Under the pieces are notes generated by a model. That model was not told the DNA's origin and did not search any database. It saw only the letters and a program-made list of their open reading frames with translations. Made by a program: the position numbers and the translations under genes. A DNA stretch of 27,968 bases from an uncultured Lachnospiraceae bacterium. GTDB taxonomy: Bacteria; Bacillota_A; Clostridia; TANB77; CAG-508. Location of the stretch: positions 1-27,968 of the forward strand of contig CAMUZC010000011.1 in the NCBI GenBank assembly GCA_947165105.1. Direction: 5' to 3'. Of the stretch, positions 15,327 to 22,800 are shown piece after piece (positions within the stretch are counted from its first letter, which is position 1; each line of letters starts with the position of its first letter).

Positions 15327-16142
15327 CTAATTTGTTATAACTAATACAGTTTCTAATTTTGAAAAATCAACTGCTGTCTCTATAATAGCATATCTATTAG
15401 TAATATTTTTTGTATTTACAACTTTTTTTATAGTACCAATATGAATACCTTTAGGGTAAATTCCACCTATTCCTGAAGTTTCAACAGTATCTCCCTCTAA
15501 GACATTAGCTTCTGTTGGTATAAAAGTTGCTCTTATTTCATCATTAGAATCTATAACACCTCTTGCACTAATGCTATCTCTTGTAGTGCTAATTGTACAC
15601 GTTACAGTACTTGATGTATCTATAATGGTTTGAACTTTTGCTGTATCATCTGTTACAGAAATAACATGTCCAACAAGACCTTTATCAGAAATAACTGTCA
15701 TATCAACATCAATTCCATCTTTCTTACCAGCATTTATCATAATTATTTTACTATAATTACTAATATCAGATTGAATAACATATGCAGGATAAGTTTTATA
15801 TTCTGTGTATTTGTCTGTTAAATTTACATATTCTTTTAAAGTAGCATTCTCTGCCTTTACAATTTCTAATTCTCTCAATGATTGTTCTAATTCACTGTTT
15901 TTCTTTTTCAACTCTTCATTTTCTTTTTTCATTTCATCTAAATTAACGAAAAATGAATCATTTCCAGCAATCTTGTTTTTCAAGTACACCATACCATTTT
16001 GAATTGAATTTACAAAATTAGTAAATGGATTACCAATTTGTGATACTTTTTCAATTTTCGTATTAGAAATCGCAACTAAAAATATTAGAATTAAAATAGT
16101 TATAACAATTCCGATCACTGAATTCTTTTTTTTCTTGTCCAT
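15327..16142 (-). CDS. mreC: Rod shape-determining protein MreC
   Basis: 271 residues. Short cytoplasmic KKKKN N-terminus, membrane helix at about 8-27 (VIGIVITILILIFLVAIS), coiled coil at about 65-95 (Glu/Lys/Leu-rich), then the two beta-barrels of the MreC periplasmic-type domain with GLVGHVISV, TVETSGIGGIYPKGIHIG and IGTIKKV. It scaffolds the elongasome and links MreB to PBP2. Start ATG at 16142 is preferred; the upstream TTG at 16154 would be only 2 nt from the SD. It lies 25 nt after mreB. Confidence 0.94.
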   Translation of the reverse strand: MDKKKKNSVIGIVITILILIFLVAISNTKIEKVSQIGNPFTNFVNSIQNGMVYLKNKIAGNDSFFVNLDEMKKENEELKKKNSELEQSLRELEIVKAENATLKEYVNLTDKYTEYKTYPAYVIQSDISNYSKIIMINAGKKDGIDVDMTVISDKGLVGHVISVTDDTAKVQTIIDTSSTVTCTISTTRDSISARGVIDSNDEIRATFIPTEANVLEGDTVETSGIGGIYPKGIHIGTIKKVVNTKNITNRYAIIETAVDFSKLETVLVITN

Positions 16143-16167
16143 CAAGTTCTGCAATTCCTTTCATGTA

Positions 16168-17217
16168 TTACTTTCTTTTTCTTGCATTAAGTAATACCGT
16201 TTTTAATTTATCAATCTCATCTAATGTTTTTCCTGCCCCTCTAGCAACACAATCTAAAGCATTGTCAGCAATTAAAACAGGCATACCTGTAACTTGGCTT
16301 AATAGCTTGTCTAAATTTTTAATTAGTGAACCTCCACCAGCTAAAACGATTCCCTTCTCCATAATATCTGATGCTAATTCTGGAGGTGTTCTTTCCAAAG
16401 TATTTTTAACAATATCTACAATTTTCCCAATAGATTCTTGCATTGCTTCTTGAATTTGAGATGATGTAATATAAACTGTTCTAGGAAGACCAGTTGCCAA
16501 ATCTCTTCCTTTTACTTCTTTTGCTAAATCCGTCATTAATGGAAGTGCACATCCAATTTCTATTTTTATATCTTCAGCAGTTGTTTCTCCAATTGCTAAA
16601 TTCATTTCTCTTTTTACATAATTTACTATATCTTCATCTAGTTCATCCCCAGCAACTCTAATAGAATTGCTAACAACAATTCCACCTAATGAAATTACAG
16701 CAACTTCTGTTGTTCCACCACCAATATCTACAATTATATTTCCACTTGGTTCAGCAACGTCCATATTTGCGCCAATTGCAGCAGCCATAGGTTCTTCAAT
16801 TAAATACACTTCTCTTGCTCCAGCATATAAAACAGCTTCTTCAACAGCCCTTTCTTCCACCTCAGTAATTCCAGATGGTACACCAACAACTACCCTTGGT
16901 TTTCCAATGCTATATCTTTGACATACCTTTGTTAAAATATTTTTAAGCATTAATTGCGTTCCTGTAAAATCAGCAATTACACCATCTTTCATTGGTCTTA
17001 CTGCTTTTATTTCATCAGGAGTTCTTCCAAGCATTTCTTTTGCCTCATAACCAGTTGCTAAAATACTTCCAGTCTTTCTATCTATTGCAACAACAGATGG
17101 TTCTTTTAATACAATTCCTTTTCCTTTTAAAGTTACTAAAAGATTAGCTGTACCTAAATCAATTCCAATATCTTTAGATGCTAATCCAAAAATCTTTTTA
17201 AATCTAGATTTTCTCAT
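16168..17217 (-). CDS. mreB: Rod shape-determining actin MreB
   Basis: 349 residues with all actin-fold signatures: phosphate-1 DIGIDLGTANLLV near residue 16, VGVPSGITEVEERAV, phosphate-2 IVDIGGGTTEVAVISLGG, and adenosine motif IVLAGGGSLIKNL near 290. It polymerises beneath the membrane and directs sidewall synthesis. The ATG directly abuts the radC stop codon (17218-17220), so translation is coupled. Length fits MreB/Mbl. Confidence 0.97.
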   Translation of the reverse strand: MRKSRFKKIFGLASKDIGIDLGTANLLVTLKGKGIVLKEPSVVAIDRKTGSILATGYEAKEMLGRTPDEIKAVRPMKDGVIADFTGTQLMLKNILTKVCQRYSIGKPRVVVGVPSGITEVEERAVEEAVLYAGAREVYLIEEPMAAAIGANMDVAEPSGNIIVDIGGGTTEVAVISLGGIVVSNSIRVAGDELDEDIVNYVKREMNLAIGETTAEDIKIEIGCALPLMTDLAKEVKGRDLATGLPRTVYITSSQIQEAMQESIGKIVDIVKNTLERTPPELASDIMEKGIVLAGGGSLIKNLDKLLSQVTGMPVLIADNALDCVARGAGKTLDEIDKLKTVLLNARKRK

Positions 17218-17913
17218 TTAATTTTCCACAATCCTTTCTGCCGAAAAAATACTTGTATAACACCTGTCACCAATCACAATATGATCTAATAATTGAATTC
17301 CTATAATATTGGCAGCTGAATATAACCTTTTAGTTAACTCTATATCGGCCTTACTTGGTGTTGAGTCACCACTCGGATGATTATGTACAAGTATAATTTT
17401 AGGAATTCCCGACTTTATTGCCTCTTGTAAAATCTCTTTTGGCTCTACTATTGCAGAATTCATACCACCCTTTGAAATATCTATAATTCTAACTATTATG
17501 TTTTTGGCATTTAACAATAATAGTTTAACATGTTCAATCTTTTCAAACCTCAATTCTTCCATTAATAGCTCTGCTACATCAATAGAAGAATTTACCTTTA
17601 TGTTCTTCTTATTAACCGGCTGAGACATCCTTCTTGCCAGTTCGCATACAGCTTTTAATTGAATTGCTTTTACTTTTCCAATTCCTTTAATTTTTTTGAA
17701 ATCTTCAAGTGAAAAATCTTGTAAAGATTGTAATACATTATTATCTACAAGTGATAGAATTTTGTTTGCAAGTTCTACAGATGTATTCTCTTTAGTTCCG
17801 CTTTTTATTATTATTGCCAAAAGCTCGGCATTTGATAACATTTTTTCACCATATATTTCCAGTTTTTCATATGGCCTTTCACTCTCTGGAAGTTGTTTAA
17901 TTTTTATAGTCAT
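17218..17913 (-). CDS. radC: RadC family JAB-domain protein
   Basis: 231 residues. Helix-hairpin-helix segment in the first half (FKKIKGIGKVKAIQLKAVCE), then a JAB/MPN metal-binding domain with the motif HNHPSGDSTPSKAD near residue 172. It was historically called a DNA repair protein, but biochemical function is uncertain. Frequently placed immediately upstream of mreB in Firmicutes, as here. Start ATG with AGAAAGGA upstream; stop codon adjoins the mreB start. Confidence 0.94.
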   Translation of the reverse strand: MTIKIKQLPESERPYEKLEIYGEKMLSNAELLAIIIKSGTKENTSVELANKILSLVDNNVLQSLQDFSLEDFKKIKGIGKVKAIQLKAVCELARRMSQPVNKKNIKVNSSIDVAELLMEELRFEKIEHVKLLLLNAKNIIVRIIDISKGGMNSAIVEPKEILQEAIKSGIPKIILVHNHPSGDSTPSKADIELTKRLYSAANIIGIQLLDHIVIGDRCYTSIFSAERIVEN

Positions 17914-17955
17914 ATACGTCCTTTCTCCCAGAATAATTCGTTTTGTTCATTATAA

Positions 17956-18213
17956 TTAGATTTTTCTGTAAGCAAAAATTGCAATAGCCATTCCAATAAT
18001 ACTTGCAATATTTATTTTTAACATTAATGAAAATGTTAATTTTACAATACTTAAATCTAATTGTAGTGGTTGTGATAAACCAAAGCTTTCACCATAAGCA
18101 AGCCACCATAAATAATCAACTTTAGAAGCAAATTGACCTATAAGTCCCCCTATTACAAGGCCTGCTAAAATAAACACTATTAAAATCCATATATTTTTAT
18201 CTCTTGTTGCCAT
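17956..18213 (-). CDS. DUF4321-type small membrane protein
   Basis: 85 residues with two membrane helices: about 9-29 (WILIVFILAGLVIGGLIGQF) and about 60-82, the latter ending in a basic YRKI tail. Sequence and position (first gene ahead of radC-mreB) match the uncharacterised DUF4321 family of Clostridia. SD AGGAGG upstream of the ATG. Head of the operon that includes radC-mreBCD-mrdA-minC; function unknown, possibly envelope-related from context. Confidence 0.8.
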   Translation of the reverse strand: MATRDKNIWILIVFILAGLVIGGLIGQFASKVDYLWWLAYGESFGLSQPLQLDLSIVKLTFSLMLKINIASIIGMAIAIFAYRKI

Positions 18214-18262
18214 AAATTTTCCTCCTTTTCATTTGTGAAAATCAAAGTTCTTTACTTTTGAT

Positions 18263-18291
18263 ATTATATATTGAAACATTTAAATTTTCAA
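18263..18291 (-). promoter_or_regulatory. Promoter of the DUF4321-radC-mreBCD-mrdA-minC operon
   Basis: On the gene strand: TTGAAA (18286-18291), 17-bp spacer, TATAAT (18263-18268). It lies 50 nt before the first ATG. No later gap in the operon contains a comparably good promoter. Confidence 0.75.
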
Positions 18292-18308
18292 TAGATTTCC
18301 AATTATTT

Positions 18309-18338
18309 CCTAAAATAAATCAAAACCCAGAAATGGTT
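18309..18338 (-). terminator. Weak terminator of the ZIP transporter gene
   Basis: Short stem TGGTT (18334-18338) with AACCCA (18324-18329), one bulge, followed on the gene strand by TTTGATTTATTTT. It lies between the ZIP stop and the next promoter, where a terminator is expected; stem strength is low. Confidence 0.35.
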
Positions 18339-18355
18339 GTAATTGTTCATTTTTA

Positions 18356-19096
18356 TCAGATTGTCAAACTTAACATTCCCAATACAAAACCAGCAATATG
18401 TCCAATAGTAGGTAGCTTTCCTTTATATAGTGTATTTGATTCAGGCATAAGTTCTCCAGAAACTATGTATAACATTGCACCCGCTGCAAAAGATAAGCAA
18501 ACAGCTATAACGTTTTGTGATATTCCACCTATTAGTGAGCCGAAAAAAGCTCCAATACCTGTTGTAACACCTGAAAGAATGACATAAAACAATACCTTAA
18601 TAGAATTCATTCCACCATTTTTCATAGGAACAGCCATTGAAATTCCTTCTGGAATATCATGTAAAGCAATTGCAAGTGCAAGTGAAAATCCTAAAGTTTT
18701 CGAAGCTTCAAAACCAGATCCAATAGCCAAGCCCTCTGGAAAATTGTGAATTGCCAATCCAATGCTCACTATAATTCCAGTTTTCAATAATCTATCTTTT
18801 TTATCATGTATTGTCACTTTTTGAAACTTATTTTCAACAAAAATATCACATAAAATCATTAATAAAATTCCACACACTATGCCACATAATACTGAAGCTA
18901 ACCCTGAGATTTCCAAAGCTTCTGGCACCAATTCAAAACATACAATAGCAGTCATTAATCCAGACGCCAGTGCCAGAATAAAGCTTAAAAATTTATTTGA
19001 ATTTCTTTTAAACGTAACCCCTATAACTCCTCCTAATGTAGTTCCAAATGTACCAAAAAATAATCCTAACAATGTCGTTTTCATTAAATGTTCCAT
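18356..19096 (-). CDS. zupT: ZIP family divalent metal transporter
   Basis: 246 residues with eight predicted membrane helices. It has the two ZIP metal-site motifs HNFPEG (117-122, helix 4) and HDIPEG (146-151, helix 5), plus the TAIVCFELVPEAL segment of helix 2. Transports Zn2+ or related ions (Fe, Mn) inward; specificity cannot be read. A histidine-poor loop separates helices 3 and 4. Start ATG at 19096 with AAAGGAG upstream. The SD lies within a long perfect hairpin (see 19103-19147), suggesting translational control. The gene symbol is given by similarity to ZupT/GufA-type ZIPs. Confidence 0.88.
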   Translation of the reverse strand: MEHLMKTTLLGLFFGTFGTTLGGVIGVTFKRNSNKFLSFILALASGLMTAIVCFELVPEALEISGLASVLCGIVCGILLMILCDIFVENKFQKVTIHDKKDRLLKTGIIVSIGLAIHNFPEGLAIGSGFEASKTLGFSLALAIALHDIPEGISMAVPMKNGGMNSIKVLFYVILSGVTTGIGAFFGSLIGGISQNVIAVCLSFAAGAMLYIVSGELMPESNTLYKGKLPTIGHIAGFVLGMLSLTI

Positions 19097-19102
19097 AGTA
19101 AA

Positions 19103-19147
19103 AACTCCTTTAAAACAAACTTTATATAAGTTTATTTTAAAGGAGTT
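19103..19147 (-). promoter_or_regulatory. SD-sequestering hairpin in the ZIP transporter leader
   Basis: A 13-bp perfect stem pairs 19103-19115 with 19135-19147. After one mismatch it continues for 6 bp (19117-19122 with 19128-19133) to a 5-nt loop. On the gene strand the SD AAAGGAG is in the 3' arm, so the folded RNA hides the ribosome binding site 6 nt before the start codon. The 3' arm runs into TTTTT, so a terminator role is also possible. As DNA it is a palindrome suited to a metalloregulator. Confidence 0.65.
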
Positions 19148-19187
19148 CTTTTAGAACCTGATTACTCTTTATGCAATTACATGTTCA

Positions 19188-19716
19188 TTATCTAAATATG
19201 AATCTTAAAATTAAAATAGCAATAAGAACAACTATAACAATTGATAAATGATTATAAAGCCACATCAAAACTTTTCCAATAGCTGGAATCTTTCCAATCA
19301 TAACTCCCTCAACTGTTGATTTTGGAGCTAATTCTTTATCTTCAACATTATTATTATCACCTTTAGTTTGATACATTACTTCACCATTTATATTCATTTC
19401 CTTTACTATTCTGTGAACAATAACAGTTGAATCCCTTCTAAAAGCAATTACATCACCAATTTTAACTGCATCTGTGTCATTTACTATAACCACATCACCT
19501 ATTTGAATTTCAGGAATCATACTGCCAGAAATAATAATAAACGCTTTTTTTCCAAATAAATTTGGTGTTTTATTTGGATTATTCATTGATTGAAAAACCA
19601 ATATTGCATTAAAAAACACAACAAGAAAAATAATTACATATTCAATTATATTTATAATTTTCTTTTTATTTCCGTTTTTTTACATCCTTCTTAACATCTT
19701 TATTATCTTTCATCAT
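19188..19716 (-). CDS. sipW: SipW-type (ER-type) signal peptidase I, apparent frameshift in N-terminal A7 tract
   Basis: Catalytic part intact: serine in IIISGSM, GDVVIVN, histidine in TVIVHRI (the Ser-His arrangement of SipW/ER-type peptidases rather than Ser-Lys), and GDNNNVED. A C-terminal membrane helix ends the protein. The obvious ATG (19716; AGAGG SD 8 nt upstream, overlapping the preceding stop) opens a frame that dies after an A7 run (T7, 19675-19681). Deleting one A yields a continuous protein of about 175 residues, normal for SipW, with a basic tail and N-terminal helix IIEYVIIFLVVFFNAILVF. Without this, the frame has only a GTG at 19619, in the middle of that helix. Transcriptional slippage, phase variation or sequence error are all possible. 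Such enzymes process a subset of secreted or pilus/matrix proteins. Confidence 0.8.
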
Positions 19717-19727
19717 ATTGTTTCCTC

Positions 19728-20228
19728 TTAATTTTCATTTTTATTTTGGTTATCAGATTCAATCGTTTTTAAATCGTCTTGTGAACTTTCTTCCCTATTC
19801 TTTACAATTTTCTTAATAATTATAATTGCACAAACAAAAATCATTAGTATGTTAATTATACCTAACGGGGTTCTCATAAACATAGCAATATTTCCTAACC
19901 CCTTTACCTTGAATAAAAACTTTCCAACTACCTCTTTATCTTGAAGATTATTTTCTTTTGCTTCTTCTATGTACAATCTATTATTCTTTTTGTAAATAAT
20001 AGAGTCGTTTTCTTTTATATTCTCTGTTTTAATTTTTGTTGCAACAATTAAATCACCAGCATTAGCGTTCGATTCATCAGAGTCAGATGACATTATATAA
20101 CACCTAAAGTTGAAAAATCCCATTTTATCTCCATGACTCAACGAATTTATTCCTAAAATAAAGTAAATGAAAATTACAATTAATAATACAGCAATAATAA
20201 TATCTTTTATTCTTTCGTTTTGTTTCAT
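19728..20228 (-). CDS. Signal-peptidase-like membrane protein lacking catalytic residues
   Basis: 166 residues: membrane helix about 10-27, an outside region, a second helix about 121-140, and a charged tail. The segment YIMSSDSDESNANAGDLIVA aligns with the 'SGSMxPxxxxGDLVVV' region of signal peptidase I, and FLFKVKGLGNIAMFMRTPLG resembles the peptidase end ('VVGKIP.IG...'). The SGSM serine motif is altered and no HRI or lysine dyad is visible, so it is probably inactive or a regulator/partner. It lies 11 nt before sipW, whose SD overlaps its stop codon, and 44 nt after tex. Start ATG with AAAGGAAG upstream. Homology is inferred from motifs only. Confidence 0.65.
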   Translation of the reverse strand: MKQNERIKDIIIAVLLIVIFIYFILGINSLSHGDKMGFFNFRCYIMSSDSDESNANAGDLIVATKIKTENIKENDSIIYKKNNRLYIEEAKENNLQDKEVVGKFLFKVKGLGNIAMFMRTPLGIINILMIFVCAIIIIKKIVKNREESSQDDLKTIESDNQNKNEN

Positions 20229-20272
20229 ATTATTTTCTTCCTTTCATGCATAATCAAAAGGTTTTCTGCAAA

Positions 20273-22444
20273 TTAAATCTTCATGCTTAGTCCAACTTTT
20301 TGTCTTTCAGTATCAATTTTTATAACCTTAACTTTAACAACATCCCCAACTGATACAATATCAGATGGATTTTTAACAAATTTATCACTTAGTTCTGAAA
20401 TATGTACTAAACCATCATGCTTAACACCAATATCAACAAAAGCACCGAAATCTATAACGTTTCTAACAGTCCCTGTAAGAATCATTCCTTCTTTTAAATC
20501 TTCGAATTTTAGAACATCACTACGTAAAATAGGCTTAGGCATTTCATCTCTTGGATCTCTACCTGGTTTTGAAAGTTCGTCTATAATGTCTTTCAATGTA
20601 AGCTCTCCAACCTCTAATTCTTTAGCAGTGTTTTCCACATTTAATGCAGATAAGTGGGCTTTTATTTGATTTAGCTTCTCCTTATCAATCAAATCAGATT
20701 TGTCATATCCGATTTTCTTTAGCAATTTTTCAGCTACATCATAGCTTTCAGGGTGAACCGCAGTTATTTCAAGTGGATTTTTTCCATCAAAAATACGAAT
20801 GAAACCTGCACATTGTTCAAATGCAACTTTTCCAAGCTTTGGTACTTTTAATAATTCTTTACGTTCTTTTAATTTTCCATTTTCATCTCTATACTTAACA
20901 ATATTATTTGCAATTGTTTTATTTATACCAGAAACATATGATAATAGTGATGGTGTTGCAGTATTTACATCAACTCCAACTTTATTAACAGCATCTTCAA
21001 CAACGCCTGTTAAACTTTCTGTTAATCTTTTTTGATTAACATCGTGTTGATATTGACCAACGCCAATAGCTTTAGGTTCAATTTTAACAAGTTCAGCTAA
21101 TGGATCTTGTAGTCTTCTAGCAATTGAAATTGCACCTCTTAATGAAACATTTATATCAGGATACTCTTCAGTTGCAAGTTTTGAAGCTGAATAAACAGAT
21201 GCTCCTGCCTCACTTACAATTGCATAATAAATTTCTTTATCTAATTCAGAAATCATATTTGAAACAAAAGTTTCAGACTCACGAGAAGCTGTTCCATTTC
21301 CAATGGCAATCATATTTACATCAAACTTATTAATAAGTTTAATTAACTCTTTTTTAGCACCTTCTACATCATTTTGTGGTTCAGTTGGGTATACCGTTGT
21401 TGTTGCTAGCAATTTTCCTGTTTCGTCAATTACAGCGATTTTACAACCTGTTCTATATGCAGGGTCAAATCCCATTACAGTTAAACCTTTTAGAGGTGCA
21501 CCTAGCAATAATTGTTTTGCATTTTGTCCAAATACTTTAATAGCTTGTTCTTCTGCTTTTTCAGTTAAATCAGAACGTATTTCTCTTTCAATTGATGGTT
21601 CAATCAATCTTTTAAAACTATCTAAAATAGTATCTTTTAAAATTTGCTCAAACTGATTATTTTGTGTACCACCCTTTGAAGCTGATTTTTTTATAATATC
21701 TCTTTCAATATATTCTATAATTTGTTCCTCTGGTTTTTCCATTTTAACTTTTAAGAAGTCTTCTTTTTCACCTCTATTAATAGCTAAAATTCTATGGCTT
21801 GGAATTTTATTAACCTTTTCATTAAAATCATAATACATTTCATAGCTTGATTTAACTTCAGGATCACCCTTTGTAACAATTAATCCATCTCTATAACATA
21901 ATCTTTTAATTTCTTTTCTATATTTAGCGTTATCAGAAATATTTTCAGCGATAATATCCATAGCACCAGCAATTGCATCTTCAGCAGATTCAACACCTTT
22001 TTCGCTATCAATAAATTCTTTAGCAATCTCATTAATATCTTTTACTTCCTCTTGAGCAAAAATAATATCAGCCAAAGGCTCTAACCCTTTTTCCTTAGCA
22101 ATAGTAGCTCTAGTTCTCTTCTTTTGCTTATAAGGTCTATAAATATCCTCAACCTCAGCTAAAATCTTAGCATTCTCCAAAGCTGCAACAATCTCATCAG
22201 TAAGTTTACCTTGCTCCTCAATAGAATTTCTAACCTCTTCTTTTCTAGTCTCCAAATTACGCAAATAACTCAAGCGCTCTCCCAAGTCACGTAACTGTTC
22301 ATCACTTAATCCCCCAGTAACCTCTTTTCTATAACGTGCAATAAAAGGAATAGTATTCCCCTCATCAATAAGCTTAACAGTGTTCTCAACCTGTCCATAC
22401 TTAACACCTAATTCACCCGCAATAATCTGAATAATCTTTTCCAT
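20273..22444 (-). CDS. tex: Tex family RNA-binding transcription accessory protein
   Basis: 723 residues, normal Tex length. N-terminal helical part includes IPFIARYRKEVTGGLSDEQL (32-51). The YqgF/RNase-H-like domain starts near 323 (VMGFDPAYRTGCKIAVID). Helix-hairpin-helix motifs lie at about 498-560 (TPSLLSYVSGINKTIANN). The C-terminal S1 RNA-binding domain spans about 647-723 (GTVRNVIDFGAFVDIGVKHD). Tex binds nucleic acids and is linked to transcription fidelity and toxin regulation, but its exact role is unsettled. Start ATG preceded by AGGAGG at 11 nt. Its 5' region is formed by the 213-bp palindromic element; no clear promoter is visible there. Confidence 0.96.
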   Translation of the reverse strand: MEKIIQIIAGELGVKYGQVENTVKLIDEGNTIPFIARYRKEVTGGLSDEQLRDLGERLSYLRNLETRKEEVRNSIEEQGKLTDEIVAALENAKILAEVEDIYRPYKQKKRTRATIAKEKGLEPLADIIFAQEEVKDINEIAKEFIDSEKGVESAEDAIAGAMDIIAENISDNAKYRKEIKRLCYRDGLIVTKGDPEVKSSYEMYYDFNEKVNKIPSHRILAINRGEKEDFLKVKMEKPEEQIIEYIERDIIKKSASKGGTQNNQFEQILKDTILDSFKRLIEPSIEREIRSDLTEKAEEQAIKVFGQNAKQLLLGAPLKGLTVMGFDPAYRTGCKIAVIDETGKLLATTTVYPTEPQNDVEGAKKELIKLINKFDVNMIAIGNGTASRESETFVSNMISELDKEIYYAIVSEAGASVYSASKLATEEYPDINVSLRGAISIARRLQDPLAELVKIEPKAIGVGQYQHDVNQKRLTESLTGVVEDAVNKVGVDVNTATPSLLSYVSGINKTIANNIVKYRDENGKLKERKELLKVPKLGKVAFEQCAGFIRIFDGKNPLEITAVHPESYDVAEKLLKKIGYDKSDLIDKEKLNQIKAHLSALNVENTAKELEVGELTLKDIIDELSKPGRDPRDEMPKPILRSDVLKFEDLKEGMILTGTVRNVIDFGAFVDIGVKHDGLVHISELSDKFVKNPSDIVSVGDVVKVKVIKIDTERQKVGLSMKI

Positions 22445-22467
22445 ATTTATATTAATCCTCCTAACAC

Positions 22468-22680
22468 GCTTTGCACTACAAAAAAACTGTAGAGTAGTCG
22501 AAAAGTCTCGAAAAAAATCGACCAGCTAAATAATTAACGCGTAGTGTAGTGCGCAGCTTGGCGCCCCCACCTATCGTCTTCCACCCAAATCCAAACGCCA
22601 GTAAACGAACGGAGCGTTAATTATTTAGCTGGTCGACTTTTTTCGGGAATTTTCGACGACCCCATGCACAAGTGCAAAGC
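22468..22680. repeat. 213-bp GC-richer palindromic element with nested inverted repeats
   Basis: Three nested pairs of arms: outer GCTTTGCACT (22468-22477 with 22671-22680, 10 bp perfect), middle GTCGAAAA (22497-22504 with 22650-22657), and inner 23-bp perfect repeat (22518-22540 with 22614-22636). The 8-bp region between the last two arms is also largely paired. The 73-bp centre (22541-22613) is C-rich and has TGGCG/CGCCA pairing. No ORF. It is far richer in CG dinucleotides than its surroundings. It resembles a MITE or bacterial interspersed palindrome; no target duplication was seen. Confidence 0.7.
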
Positions 22681-22710
22681 TTCCTTGCCCCCATCATATC
22701 ATTAAAGCAT

Positions 22711-22738
22711 AAAAAAAACAAGAGGCGTAAGCCTCTTG
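22711..22738 (-). terminator. Terminator of the surface-adhesin gene
   Basis: A perfect 8-bp stem CAAGAGGC/GCCTCTTG (22719-22726 with 22731-22738) with a 4-nt loop, followed on the gene strand by T8. A strong intrinsic terminator 62 nt after the adhesin stop. Confidence 0.92.
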
Positions 22739-22800
22739 CTCTATATAAAATGTTTAAAATATCTTTATTGCTTTTAAAATGTGTTATTTACACAAAAATT

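Noticed and set aside
19188..19619. GTG at 19619 as the sipW start
   Set aside because: It falls in the middle of the N-terminal membrane helix and has no SD; the frame-repaired reading from 19716 is better supported.
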